Of a DNA stretch of 64,000 bases, positions 1 through 8,706 are shown in pieces. Every line of letters begins with the position of its first letter. Positions within the stretch are counted from its first letter, which is position 1. The notes under the pieces were generated by a model. That model was not told where the DNA came from and did no database searches. It worked only from the letters and a program-made list of their open reading frames with translations. The DNA comes from Deltaproteobacteria bacterium (GTDB lineage Bacteria; Myxococcota_A; UBA796; SXON01). The position numbers were made by a program, and so were the translations under genes. The DNA lies in assembly GCA_947445035.1 (NCBI GenBank), contig CANFCK010000002.1, positions 124,001 to 188,000 on the forward strand. The letters run 5' to 3'.

Positions 1-526
1 CGCCCCCCCCACGCGCCGACGTCGGCAGCGCGCCGAGGACCGCTCGAAGCGACTCGATGCCGCGCGCGCTCACGGTGCTCGTGGCCACAATCGGCGCGTC
101 CGGCCAGGGAGAATCCGCCAGCAGCTCGCGCAGCTCGTCAGCGGCCAGCTCAAGAAGTTCGTCATCGACGAGGTCGGCCATCGTCTGGACGGCGATCAGC
201 CGCGGCACCCCCAAAAGGCGCAGGACCGCCAAATGTTCCCGGGTCTGTGGCATCACGCCTTCCACCGCGCTGACACACAGCATCACCGCGTCCATGCCCG
301 TTGCCCCAGAAACCATGGTGCGAACTAGCTTTTCGTGGCCGGGCACGTCCACCAGCCCCGCCACCCGCCCGTCCGGCAAGACCAGCGGCACAAACCCAAG
401 AACGATGGTGATTCCCCGCGCTCGCTCTTCGGGAAGCCGGTCGAGATCGACACCGGTGAGGGCCCGGACCAAGGACGTCTTGCCATGATCGACATGACCC
501 GCAGTGCCGAGGACGAGGTCCGACAT
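1..526 (-). CDS. selB: SelB, selenocysteine-specific elongation factor, N-terminal part
   Basis: This is the first 175 codons of a translational GTPase that delivers selenocysteinyl-tRNA to the ribosome at recoded UGA codons; the rest lies beyond the window edge. The P-loop GHVDHGKT is at residues 10-17, followed by the SelB-like segment RLPEERARGITI, then DVPGHE (G3) and GVMPQTREHL. These fit SelB better than EF-Tu. The G4 motif, normally [NT]KxD, reads TMAD at residues 115-118, so the guanine-contacting lysine is replaced by methionine. The ATG at 526 starts right at the P-loop domain as in other SelB proteins. Presence of selB implies that the organism makes selenoproteins; I recognised none in this window. 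Confidence 0.9.
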   Translation of the reverse strand, partial: MSDLVLGTAGHVDHGKTSLVRALTGVDLDRLPEERARGITIVLGFVPLVLPDGRVAGLVDVPGHEKLVRTMVSGATGMDAVMLCVSAVEGVMPQTREHLAVLRLLGVPRLIAVQTMADLVDDELLELAADELRELLADSPWPDAPIVATSTVSARGIESLRAVLGALPTSARGGG

Positions 527-560
527 CCCCTCGGCCTATCCGGCGCGCTACGCTCATGAT

Positions 561-1073
561 GTGCGCGTCGCCTGCCCGGACTGTACCAACCCTCTCGATG
601 CCGGCCCCGGCGAGGATGTGGTCTGCCCGGCGTGTTTCACCCGGTTCGAGGCGCCGAGCGCCGCCCAGGTGCCTCGACGATTCGACGTGTACCTGCCCGA
701 TGGCGCGGTGTTGCCACGCCAGAGCCTCTACGCCGTTCGTGAGGCGATCTACACGGGTAAGATTCCGATCACCTCGCGTCTGCGTCCCGACGTCGGCGCC
801 AACGAACTGATTCCGGTATACGCGCTGCCCTGGTTTGCTCAGATCTTCGCGCTGCTCGGCATCGAGCCCCCCGCGCACACGGGCACCCGGCGAATCGCCG
901 GCTGGCAGGGCATCCGGAAAGAAGGACCGAAGGCACGGCCGCCCCCGCCGCAGTCGGCCGAGCGGAAAGTGCGCGGAATGGTTTCGGACGCCTCAGTGCC
1001 CGCGCTCTTGGCGATCGGCGTCATCGCCTTTCTGGTGGTCCTCGTCGGCATCGCCATTGTCATCGCGATCTGA
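561..1073 (+). CDS. zinc-ribbon, GYF_2-like protein with C-terminal membrane anchor
   Basis: This 170-residue protein has three parts. The N-terminus is an MJ0042-type zinc ribbon with CPDC and CPAC followed by TRFEAP. The middle (about residues 35-100) resembles GYF_2/DUF4339-like modules: a residue run about a parameter presented as DGAVLPRQSLYAV, then a threshold-like GKIPITSRLRPD. The C-terminus is a hydrophobic segment of about 22 residues, so the protein is probably tail-anchored with the zinc ribbon in the cytoplasm. I chose the GTG at 561 because it sits just before the zinc ribbon and avoids overlap with the divergent selB start; an in-frame ATG at 504 is the alternative. The function is unknown; proteins of this build often occur in Myxococcota as small regulatory or adaptor proteins. 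Confidence 0.7.
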   Translation: MRVACPDCTNPLDAGPGEDVVCPACFTRFEAPSAAQVPRRFDVYLPDGAVLPRQSLYAVREAIYTGKIPITSRLRPDVGANELIPVYALPWFAQIFALLGIEPPAHTGTRRIAGWQGIRKEGPKARPPPPQSAERKVRGMVSDASVPALLAIGVIAFLVVLVGIAIVIAI

Positions 1074-3038
1074 TCAGAACGTCAGAATCGTCCCGCCGCT
1101 GATCTCCGGGTACAAGCCCACATCTGCCAGGCCGGCCTGGATCAGGTCGAACTTGTCGCCAGCGAGCACGCCAACCCCGAGATCGAGGTTGAAACCAAAG
1201 TTATCGCTCACCATGAAGTCGCACCCGCCGCGCACTCGCCCCCCGAACGCGAAGTCGCCGTTGGCCGTGTAGACCACGGCGAGGAAATCGGCGCCCACGT
1301 AGGGCTGGATTGCCGACGTCGGCACCTTGTAGACCAGTCCGAGATCGATCGGCAGGATGGCGTTCCAATCTTGGATCTGCTCTGGCGTCTGCCCGGCTGC
1401 CTCCGCGATGGCCTGGCGCTCTTCGTCCGTGTAGTTCCGATTGGTCGACGCACCTTCCACTCCGGCCAGGACCACGAAGCGGCTTGACACGGGAATCTCA
1501 AGTTCGACGCCGTACGTCACGAAGTCCAGGGTGCCGTAGCGGGCGTAGCCGCCACGCACCAGTATCCCAAACTTCGCCGATGCGTCCTCGTCGATCCGCG
1601 GCCGCGGCGGCTCGTCGTCGTCCTCGACGCTGCTGACGCGCTTTTTGGGCGCCGGCGCTTCCTCTTCTTCCTCCTCAGCGTTTTTCCGGCTGGAGAACCG
1701 AGGGGCTTCCTCCTCCTCTTCCTCCTCCGCCTGCTTGCGGCCGCTGAATCGAGGAGTTTCTTCTTCCTCTTCTTCGGGCACCGACTTCCGGGCGGAGGCG
1801 CGCGGCGCCTCCTCTTCCTCTTCCGCGGCGGGCTTCGAAGGCTTGCGGGGTCGGACTTCTTCTTCTTCTTCGGGTTCCTCGGCGGTCTCGTCGTCCTCGT
1901 CCTCCGGCTCTTCGGCCTGGTCTTCCTCAACCACCTTGGCGCGGGAGCCCGCCGTCTTGGTGGGGGTCTTGGTGGGCGTGGTCGTTGCGTAGCGTTCGGA
2001 GAACGACCGGGTGTCCCGAGGCGCCTCCTCCTCGGCCTCTTCTTCTTCCTCCACAACCTTGGGCTTGGCCTTCCCCTTCGGGGCATCCTCACCAGAGACC
2101 GTGCCACCACCCCCGAAGGAGAAGTTCGCCAATTCTTCTTCTAGTTCCTCTTCCTCGGACTTGCTCGGCTTCTTCTTCTTCGCCGCTGCGACGGCCTTCG
2201 TCTTGGCCTCCTCCTCCTCAGCGCGCGCCTCCGCCTCACGACGGGACCGCGCCTCGGACTCCGCCTTGGCCTTGGCCTTGGCTTCAGCAGCCACCCGGGA
2301 AGCTTCCTCCGCGTCGGCTTTGGCTTTGGCCTTGGCTTCCGCGTCGGCCTTTGCCTTGCCGTCGGCCTCGCGCTTGGCCTTGGCTTCCACGGCGGACCTG
2401 GCCTTGGCCAGCGCGGCGGCGCGCTCCTCGGCGTCGGAGTCTTCGTCGTCAGCGTCCTCGATCTTGCCCTTCTTTTTGGTGTCCGGCGTGAAGCGGGTCT
2501 TCCCCTTGAGGTCACCGTCCTCCATGTCGAATTCTTCTTCTTCTTCGAAGACATCGGCCTTGACGGAGTCCTCCTCCTGCACGGCCGCCACGCCCTGCCC
2601 CGTGATCTCCTTGATCATCTTCGGCGCGGCCACGGTCAGGGCAGACACCTCGGTCGTCAGGTCGTAGCTCTTCTTTCGCACGATCGCGTTCTTCTTGGCG
2701 TCGTACAGCACCAAGCTGACCTTGAGCCCCGAGCCCCCGGGCGCAACCGACCCGGTGATCACCACGTCCGCATCGTTCGCCTTGGCGATTCCGCCGAGGC
2801 AACTGGTCGAGGTGAGACAGGAAGTGTTGAGGGACGCGGGCGCCGGGATCTCCGTCACCGTTTCGTAGAACCCAGAAAAGTCGAGCTCCGACCCGAGGAG
2901 GCTCGTAAGGTTGTTCGTCACCTTTCCGTCGACACCAGCGGCGACCAACGGCGCGACGACCGCCGTGCCACCCGCCCAGGCCGCCCCGGGGAGGCACAAA
3001 ACGAGCACGAACGAGAGAAAACGTACCGGCTGACGCAT
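1074..3038 (-). CDS. secreted envelope protein: TolB/CsgG-like N-domain, acidic repeat linker, barrel-like C-domain
   Basis: About 654 residues. A signal peptide ends near GAAWA. Residues about 25-140 resemble a periplasmic TolB/FlgO/CsgG-like domain, including ADVVITGSV and a stretch on expression of parameter values typical of those folds. A very long charged linker follows, rich in Ala/Lys/Glu (probable coiled coil) and then in EEEEE-xPRxSxRK repeats. The last 170 residues alternate like an outer-membrane beta-barrel and end in LTF, a typical barrel terminus. I prefer the ATG at 3038 (MRQPVRF) because it gives a cleaner signal peptide than the ATG at 3056. It converges with the zinc-ribbon gene with no gap between stops. 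A role linking periplasm to outer membrane is inferred. Confidence 0.65.
   Translation of the reverse strand: MRQPVRFLSFVLVLCLPGAAWAGGTAVVAPLVAAGVDGKVTNNLTSLLGSELDFSGFYETVTEIPAPASLNTSCLTSTSCLGGIAKANDADVVITGSVAPGGSGLKVSLVLYDAKKNAIVRKKSYDLTTEVSALTVAAPKMIKEITGQGVAAVQEEDSVKADVFEEEEEFDMEDGDLKGKTRFTPDTKKKGKIEDADDEDSDAEERAAALAKARSAVEAKAKREADGKAKADAEAKAKAKADAEEASRVAAEAKAKAKAESEARSRREAEARAEEEEAKTKAVAAAKKKKPSKSEEEELEEELANFSFGGGGTVSGEDAPKGKAKPKVVEEEEEAEEEAPRDTRSFSERYATTTPTKTPTKTAGSRAKVVEEDQAEEPEDEDDETAEEPEEEEEVRPRKPSKPAAEEEEEAPRASARKSVPEEEEEETPRFSGRKQAEEEEEEEAPRFSSRKNAEEEEEEAPAPKKRVSSVEDDDEPPRPRIDEDASAKFGILVRGGYARYGTLDFVTYGVELEIPVSSRFVVLAGVEGASTNRNYTDEERQAIAEAAGQTPEQIQDWNAILPIDLGLVYKVPTSAIQPYVGADFLAVVYTANGDFAFGGRVRGGCDFMVSDNFGFNLDLGVGVLAGDKFDLIQAGLADVGLYPEISGGTILTF
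1650..1829 (-). repeat. tandem acidic repeat encoding E5-7 blocks
   Basis: Within the linker of the preceding gene, four imperfect units encode runs of 5-7 glutamates followed by APR or TPR, then xSxRK. On the + strand they appear as CTC/TTC-rich runs. Such repeats can expand or contract by slippage and recombination, so linker length may vary between strains. Confidence 0.7.
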
Positions 3039-3134
3039 CAGGACCTCGTGGACCAACCGACTATCTTGTCACGCTGAGCGCGCGCTGTCGAGGCGCTGGC
3101 GGGATCGTGATCACGGGGCTATCGAGCCGGGCCG

Positions 3135-5015
3135 ATGACGGAGTTGCCACGACGCCTGCACCTCGCGCGCGAGCGGGTGACCTTCGCCGCCCTGGGCGCG
3201 GGATTTGTCGGCGGATTCGGCGCGGTGAGGGCCGCGAGCGCCGGCCAGCTCGACGCGGGCGTGGGTGGGGTCCTCCTGCTCATCGCAGCCGCCGTTCTCA
3301 GCACCGGCGCCCTCGGCGCTCTGCTGGGCGTCGTGCTGACAGCGGCCCCTCCGCGGCCGCTCGGGCGATCGAGATGGGCCGCGTTCCTGTCGGGTGTCAC
3401 ACTCCTGGCCGTCGCCGAGCTGGCGATCGTCATCTTTACCGATCCACCCCCGTTCGCGGAGCCGGGCCCGCTGCAGGGGAGTGTCTTGGCCATGCTCGGC
3501 CTGACGGCCCTGCTGACCGTCGCCGGTTTCGGGCTGTACGGGGCCGCGCTGGGCCCGCGCAACGTCGTGAGCGCAGTTTTGCTCATATCGGTGCTGGGGG
3601 CCACCTGGGCTTGGGAGGGCAGCGCCTCGACGACCACGCCCTCCGCCTCGCCCCCTGCGGGCGCTCCGAACATCTTGCTGGTCACCCTCGACACCGTGCG
3701 CGCCGACAAGATGGGCGCCTACGGCAACACGGGGGTGGACACCCGAAACTTCGACGCGCTGGCGACGGGTGGAGTGGTCTTCGAGTCGGCCTCCGCCGTG
3801 GCCGCCGTTACGGGCCCCAGCCACGCGGCGATGCTGACGGGAACCGGTCCCTGGGACAACGGCGTCCTGCTCAACGGGGTCCCGCTGCCAAGCGACCGTG
3901 CGCTGCTCGCGGAGCGCCTGCACGAGGCTGGGTGGGCCACCGCTGCCTTCGTCAGCGCCTACGTGCTCGACGGCGATCTCGGCTTCTCACGCGGATTCTC
4001 GGTCTACGACGACGACTTCGGCCTCTTTCCGGGGGCGCGCGACCTTTTCGTGGCGCGGGCGTTCGACATGGCCCACCGCCACCGTGATCCGGACTGGGTC
4101 CTCGAGCGGCGAGGGGGAGAAACGACGGATCGTGCGCTTTCCTGGCTCCAGAATCAAACAGACCCGTGGTTCGCCTGGGTTCACCTCTTCGACGCCCACG
4201 GTCCCTACTCCCCACCTCCACCATGGGACACGGCTTACTACGCAGGAGATCCGCGCGACCCCAGCCACACCTCCATGCAGGCGGTGACCCACGTCGCCAG
4301 CTACTTGCTGCCCCATCTCGTGGGCATCACCGACCTCAACTACGTGCTCAGTCAGTATGATGGAGAGATCAGCTACGCCGACCGGCAGCTCGGCCGGTTG
4401 ATGGACGCGGCTCCGCCCAACACCATCGTGGTTGCGATCGGCGATCACGGGGAATCGCTTGGGGAGCACGGCGTGTGGTTCAACCACGGGGACGACCTGT
4501 ACGAGACCAGCTTGCACGTGCCCTTCGCGATCCGTTGGCCGGGCAAGCTGGCACCACGCCGCGTGGCGTCCCCGGTAGAAGGGACCGACCTCGCGCCCAC
4601 GTTGCTCGCCCTCGCGGGGCTCCCGGCCCATGGGATGACCGGGCGCAACGTGCTGGTGGAGCAGCGCGAGACCGCCGCCGCGATGTGCTTCGACCGCGCG
4701 AGCAACCTCGTCGAGCGCAAGGCAGGACGCATCTCGTTGCCGACGTGGCGCCTCGCGGGACTGCGGACGAGCCGAGTCCGGTGGGTTCAGCGCGAGATCG
4801 ACGGGCGCGGCGAAGGTTTCGAATTCGGTAGCGACCCTAGCGGGACTGCGGACGTCGCTGGCCTCTGGGAGGCCGATTCCGACTGGGCCGTAGAGCTGGC
4901 GCGGCTGAGGGCGCAGAGTGAGCAACTCCTCGAAAGCGATAGCAGCCGCTCGGCGGCCCCGGTCAGCGACGAGGAGCGCGCGCGCCTCGAGGCCCTCGGC
5001 TATCTGGAGCCTTGA
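3135..5015 (+). CDS. membrane sulfatase-like protein, alkaline phosphatase superfamily
   Basis: This 626-residue protein has about four N-terminal membrane segments (residues 15-160) and then a sulfatase-fold domain from PNILLVTLDTVRADKMGAYG at residue 179. Metal-binding elements include LDT (D186) and IGDHGESLGEHG. The nucleophile motif reads VTGPSHAAMLTG with Thr226 where classical sulfatases have Cys or Ser for formylglycine. Thr at this place is typical of phosphotransferases such as LtaS and EptA and of many bacterial sulfatase-like proteins, so a true sulfatase is unlikely. The C-terminus carries the common LEALGYL ending. It opens a four-gene operon, with one base between its stop and the next ATG. 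Substrate unknown; a phospho- or phosphoethanolamine-type transfer on an envelope lipid or glycan is inferred. Confidence 0.8.
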   Translation: MTELPRRLHLARERVTFAALGAGFVGGFGAVRAASAGQLDAGVGGVLLLIAAAVLSTGALGALLGVVLTAAPPRPLGRSRWAAFLSGVTLLAVAELAIVIFTDPPPFAEPGPLQGSVLAMLGLTALLTVAGFGLYGAALGPRNVVSAVLLISVLGATWAWEGSASTTTPSASPPAGAPNILLVTLDTVRADKMGAYGNTGVDTRNFDALATGGVVFESASAVAAVTGPSHAAMLTGTGPWDNGVLLNGVPLPSDRALLAERLHEAGWATAAFVSAYVLDGDLGFSRGFSVYDDDFGLFPGARDLFVARAFDMAHRHRDPDWVLERRGGETTDRALSWLQNQTDPWFAWVHLFDAHGPYSPPPPWDTAYYAGDPRDPSHTSMQAVTHVASYLLPHLVGITDLNYVLSQYDGEISYADRQLGRLMDAAPPNTIVVAIGDHGESLGEHGVWFNHGDDLYETSLHVPFAIRWPGKLAPRRVASPVEGTDLAPTLLALAGLPAHGMTGRNVLVEQRETAAAMCFDRASNLVERKAGRISLPTWRLAGLRTSRVRWVQREIDGRGEGFEFGSDPSGTADVAGLWEADSDWAVELARLRAQSEQLLESDSSRSAAPVSDEERARLEALGYLEP

Positions 5016-5016
5016 C

Positions 5017-5949
5017 ATGGTGATCCCCGAGTCTCCGCTGAAGGATGGCTACCGCCGAGTGGTATGGGGCCCCTGGCGCAAGGCGCTGGAGGCGGCGCCG
5101 CCGGGTTGGGACTACCGGTTGACTCGGCGCTTGGGTCGGGCCGCCGGCCGTGCGTCAGCGAAGAAGAAGGCGGTCGTCGTGGCGAACCTGCGGCGCGCCT
5201 TCCCGCTGCGCAACGACCTCGACGCCATCGCCCTAGAGGCCTTCGGGTCCCACTTCGAGAACCAGTACGCCTCGTTCGCATTTGGCCGATTGGACGGCAA
5301 GAACTGGCACCATTGGCTGCGCATCGAGGGTTTGGAGCACCTCGACCGTGCCCGTCACGACGGCAAAGGTGTCGTGCTCATGCACCCGCACATGGGGCCA
5401 GCACAATTGCCGCTGGCGGCGCTTGGCGCGATGGGACGAAGGGTGGGCCAAGTGGGCGGTGGCATCGTCGAGGTCGAGCGTTCGGCCACGGGACGCTGGG
5501 CGGCCGCGGAACGAACGCGGCTCGAGCAACGAATGCGAGCCACACTTCACGACGGCAGTGGCTTCCTTCGGGGGCTGCTCCGCTCGCTCGAAGGGGGATC
5601 CATTCTACTGACCGCTTGCGATGGAACCGGCGGCGGGCGCGAGTTGGGGAGGCGGCTGGACCGCAGGGTTTTGGGCCAGGCCATGGGGGTCCCGGTCACG
5701 CCGTTCTGGCTGGCGCACCGGACCGGCGCTCGGCTCCACACCCTGTACACCGCCCGCGACCCGCTCGAGCCTCGTCGGCACGCGAGCTTCATCGGACCCG
5801 AGGTTGTTATCGACAGAAACACCAGCCTCGACCTTGCATTGGAGTCGGGGGCCGACTTCACCGCGGCGTGGTTGACCTTGGTCCTGGCGCGTCACCCCGA
5901 GGCCTGGCTTTTCTGGGATCAGTTTCAACCCGGGGGGCTCATCCGATGA
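5017..5949 (+). CDS. LpxL/HtrB-type lysophospholipid acyltransferase family protein
   Basis: This 310-residue protein matches the lipid A biosynthesis acyltransferase (LpxL/LpxM, LPLAT) fold: a segment AVVVANLRRAFP near residues 52-63, then GVVLMHPHMGPAQ at 118-130, and a late FWDQFQPGG. The family catalytic motif is HX4D/E; here the His125-based motif ends in Gln130 (HMGPAQ), so activity is uncertain. No signal peptide or strong membrane helix is present, as in many LPLAT proteins that sit on the inner membrane. The ATG at 5017 follows the previous stop by one base, and the next gene overlaps by ATGA. The location between two alkaline-phosphatase-superfamily membrane proteins suggests acylation of the same envelope lipid or glycolipid. 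Confidence 0.75.
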   Translation: MVIPESPLKDGYRRVVWGPWRKALEAAPPGWDYRLTRRLGRAAGRASAKKKAVVVANLRRAFPLRNDLDAIALEAFGSHFENQYASFAFGRLDGKNWHHWLRIEGLEHLDRARHDGKGVVLMHPHMGPAQLPLAALGAMGRRVGQVGGGIVEVERSATGRWAAAERTRLEQRMRATLHDGSGFLRGLLRSLEGGSILLTACDGTGGGRELGRRLDRRVLGQAMGVPVTPFWLAHRTGARLHTLYTARDPLEPRRHASFIGPEVVIDRNTSLDLALESGADFTAAWLTLVLARHPEAWLFWDQFQPGGLIR

Positions 5950-7637
5950 CGCGGAAGCATGGAGAAAGAATCTTCTTGGTAAGCTCCGTTGTGGCGCTGG
6001 TGGTCTCGGTTTCAGTGGCGGCCATCGACGCCGCCCATCCGATGTTCAACGACCTCCCCTCGCTCGGGATCGGCTTCGCGATCGCGGCGGCGGTGGGCGT
6101 CGCACTGAGGCGCGGTGCGCGGTGGGCCACAATCGCCTACATCGGGGCCACCACCACCTGGTTTTTCTCCGCTGGGGATCCCCTGGGCCCGCTCCCGACG
6201 CGGCTGATCGTCTTCGGCGTCGATGGCGCGACCTGGCAGGTGATCGATCGCGAGCCCCTCCCGAACTTTGCCCGTCTCGCGGCGGGGGGCACGCGCGCGA
6301 ACCTGATCTCCATGGAGCCGATGTTCTCGCCGCTCCTGTGGACCACCATCGCGAGTGGTCGCCCGGTCGCCGAGCACGGCGTGCGAGGTTTCAGGGTGCA
6401 GACCAGCGACTGCCAGGTGGCCCGGTGGTGGGACATCGCCGAGGAGTCTGGCGCGTCGGTCGGGCTCTACAAATGGCTCGTGGACTACCCCCCACGCCGT
6501 TTCGCCCACGGCGGCTTCTGGGTGCCCGGCTGGCTGGCCCCGGCCCCTGACACCTGGCCGGTGCGACTCTCCGTCGTCAAGGAGGTCGAGTTGGGGAACC
6601 GCTTGCGCCGAAAGACCGTCGGCGCGCGGGGAGCCACCTGGGACCGAGCTCTCCGGCTTCTGCGAGTCGGGGTGCGCCTCGGCACCTTCGCCAAGGCGGC
6701 GACGTGGACCCTGCGCGACCAACTCAGCCATCCCGACGATGCGACGCGCAACGTGAGCCTGCAGCGGCTCCGCGGCGACATCGACCGCGACGTGTTCATC
6801 GAGCAGCTCTACGTCGAACGGCCATCGGTCGCGAGCCTGAACTACTACGCGGTCGACGGCCTCGGGCATCTGTACTGGGATCGCCACGAGGCCGGCGGGA
6901 CCGAGCTGCGCGCGGCCTATGCCCAGGCCGACGACCTGCTTGGCGAGCTGGCCGACCGCCTTGGACCCCACGGTCGCCTTTTGGTGGTGAGCGACCATGG
7001 TTTTGCAGCCGTGGACGCCGCCGGAACCGCCGGTCAGTTCTTGCCGCTGACGGAGCGACTGAGAGAACGCGTTTCTGCCGCCGTGATGCCCGTCGACGTG
7101 ACGCGGCTCGGACACAAGCTCGTCGTCGGCGTGGGCTCGGCCGAAGGGGCGGCGGCCGTGCGCACCTGGCTCACGTCGCTGGTGAACGCGGCGGGCACCC
7201 CCTTCTACCAGGTCGCGAGCTTTCCCGACGACGAGGGGAGCGTGGCCTTGACCTTGACCGACGAGGCCCTGTCCCGGGAGCGACTCGGGAGCGAAACCGT
7301 CGGCGGGGAGCCGATCGAGCGATACGTGACGCTGACCGCCGCCTACACCGGAATGCACGAAAAAACCGGCGTCTTTCTAGCCTTCGGCGCCGATGTGCCC
7401 CCCGGTACCAACGCGGGCGACGTCCCACTGCTCGACGCCGCGCCCACCATCCTGGCAGGCGCCGACCTCCCAGCCGCGATGGACATGCCAGGCCGAGCCC
7501 AGGTGTGGCCGGAGCGGCCGCGCGTCGCGAGCTGGGACTGGTTGGTGCCTACGCTCAGCATCGGCACCGGAGCGCCAGGAGTCGATGAGGAGATGCTGAA
7601 GCAGTTGGGCTATATCGACGACGGAATGAAGCGTTGA
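5946..7637 (+). CDS. membrane type I phosphodiesterase-like protein, alkaline phosphatase superfamily
   Basis: About 563 residues, with two or three N-terminal membrane segments. The catalytic domain starts at RLIVFGVDGATWQVID and includes the nucleophile segment SPLLWTTIASGRPVAEHGV, with Thr as the likely nucleophile, plus YYAVDGLGHLYW and VVSDHGF, which supply metal ligands. This is the nucleotide pyrophosphatase/phosphodiesterase branch of the alkaline phosphatase superfamily. It ends in LKQLGYIDDG, like its upstream operon partner. The ATG at 5946 overlaps the previous stop as ATGA, and its own stop overlaps a TTG start of the next gene. The natural substrate is unknown; a headgroup or linkage on an envelope phospholipid or glycan is inferred. 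Confidence 0.8.
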   Translation: MTRKHGERIFLVSSVVALVVSVSVAAIDAAHPMFNDLPSLGIGFAIAAAVGVALRRGARWATIAYIGATTTWFFSAGDPLGPLPTRLIVFGVDGATWQVIDREPLPNFARLAAGGTRANLISMEPMFSPLLWTTIASGRPVAEHGVRGFRVQTSDCQVARWWDIAEESGASVGLYKWLVDYPPRRFAHGGFWVPGWLAPAPDTWPVRLSVVKEVELGNRLRRKTVGARGATWDRALRLLRVGVRLGTFAKAATWTLRDQLSHPDDATRNVSLQRLRGDIDRDVFIEQLYVERPSVASLNYYAVDGLGHLYWDRHEAGGTELRAAYAQADDLLGELADRLGPHGRLLVVSDHGFAAVDAAGTAGQFLPLTERLRERVSAAVMPVDVTRLGHKLVVGVGSAEGAAAVRTWLTSLVNAAGTPFYQVASFPDDEGSVALTLTDEALSRERLGSETVGGEPIERYVTLTAAYTGMHEKTGVFLAFGADVPPGTNAGDVPLLDAAPTILAGADLPAAMDMPGRAQVWPERPRVASWDWLVPTLSIGTGAPGVDEEMLKQLGYIDDGMKR

Positions 7638-8692
7638 GGATACTTTTCGTCGCGAGGAGGTTCCCACCCGATGTGCGGAGTGGCACCGAAACCGTCTTCG
7701 AGAATCTGGTGGCTCAGGCTCGGCTTGCCGGCCACGAGGTGCACCTCGTCTGCGGCTTTCAGCACGATCGCGCCGGTGTGCCCGCCGAGGCGACCGCGGT
7801 GGACGTGCGAGGTCGTGGCGCCTCTGCGTGGCCGAGGATGGCCGTGGCAGCCCTTTCGGCCGCGAGGCGCGTGCGGCCCGACGTGGTGCTCAGCAACTCG
7901 ATCGAAGTGGTGGTCCCCGGCGTGCCGACCGTCACCATCGTGCATGACCTCAACTTCGGGGGGACTGCCAGGGGCGGCGGCGCAGCGGCGCGGCGGACCT
8001 TCTACCGCGTGCAGTCGACGGCCCTGGCCCGGCTCGTTGCCGTGTCCGAGGTCACCCGGGACGCGCTGGTCGGCATCGGAGTTCCCGCCGCCAAGGTGGT
8101 GACGATCCACAACGGGGTTGCCCAGAACCACTTCCGACCCGACCGACGGCCCCCGGACGACGAGGTCCGTTTCGTACACGTCAGCCGAATCATGGGTGGA
8201 AAGGGCCAGCATTGCGCCCTTGACGCCCTCGCGCGGATGCGCCCTGACCAGCGAAAGCACCTTCGCCTGGACATCGTCGGCACGGTCGCCGACAAGCTCT
8301 ACGCCGACCAGCTTCGCATTCAGGCGTGGCAACTGCCGGTCCGCTTTCACTTCGACGTCCACGACGTCCTGCCCTGGTACCAGGCCGCCGACATCGCCGT
8401 GTTTCCCACCCGGATGCTCGAGGGCTTCGGCTACGGCGCCATCGAAGCGATGGCGGTGGGGCTGCCCGTCGTCAACTTCGACGACCCCGCGGTGAAGGAG
8501 GCGACCGGCGGGCACACCGTGGCTGTCCCCCGGGACGACATCGTCGGCCTTCGTGACGCAATGCTGCGACTTTCGGCCGACCCGGCGGAGCGCGCCCGAC
8601 TCGGCGCCGAAGGAAGGGAGTGGGTGAGTCGGTACCGGTGGGAGACGACATGGCGGGCGTACGAGCAGCTCCTGGGATCGCTGCGGTCATAG
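7634..8692 (+). CDS. glycosyltransferase family 4 protein
   Basis: This 352-residue protein has a GT-B fold. The N-terminal half begins MRILFVARRFPPDVRSGTE with a glycine-rich acceptor loop. The C-terminal half has HVSRIMGGKGQHCALDA, DIVGTVAD and the family signature EGFGYGAIEAMAVGLPVV, where the glutamates bind the nucleotide sugar. There is no signal peptide, so it acts on the cytoplasmic face of the membrane. Translation starts at a TTG whose last two bases lie in the previous stop codon (TTGA), which implies coupling. As the last gene of the 3.1-8.7 kb operon it probably adds a sugar to the same surface molecule that the phosphatase-like and acyltransferase proteins modify. Confidence 0.9.
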   Translation: MRILFVARRFPPDVRSGTETVFENLVAQARLAGHEVHLVCGFQHDRAGVPAEATAVDVRGRGASAWPRMAVAALSAARRVRPDVVLSNSIEVVVPGVPTVTIVHDLNFGGTARGGGAAARRTFYRVQSTALARLVAVSEVTRDALVGIGVPAAKVVTIHNGVAQNHFRPDRRPPDDEVRFVHVSRIMGGKGQHCALDALARMRPDQRKHLRLDIVGTVADKLYADQLRIQAWQLPVRFHFDVHDVLPWYQAADIAVFPTRMLEGFGYGAIEAMAVGLPVVNFDDPAVKEATGGHTVAVPRDDIVGLRDAMLRLSADPAERARLGAEGREWVSRYRWETTWRAYEQLLGSLRS

Positions 8693-8706
8693 GCCAAACC
8701 TGTGAC

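Noticed and set aside
1311..1324. Palindrome TGCCGACGTCGGCA
   Set aside because: Similar CGACGTCG palindromes occur inside coding sequence near 15 and 788; in this GC-rich DNA they reflect Asp-Val-Gly codons and not an operator.
1640..1840. CTC/TTC-rich region as a CRISPR-like or regulatory repeat
   Set aside because: The repeat is in-frame coding for glutamate runs; there are no spacers.
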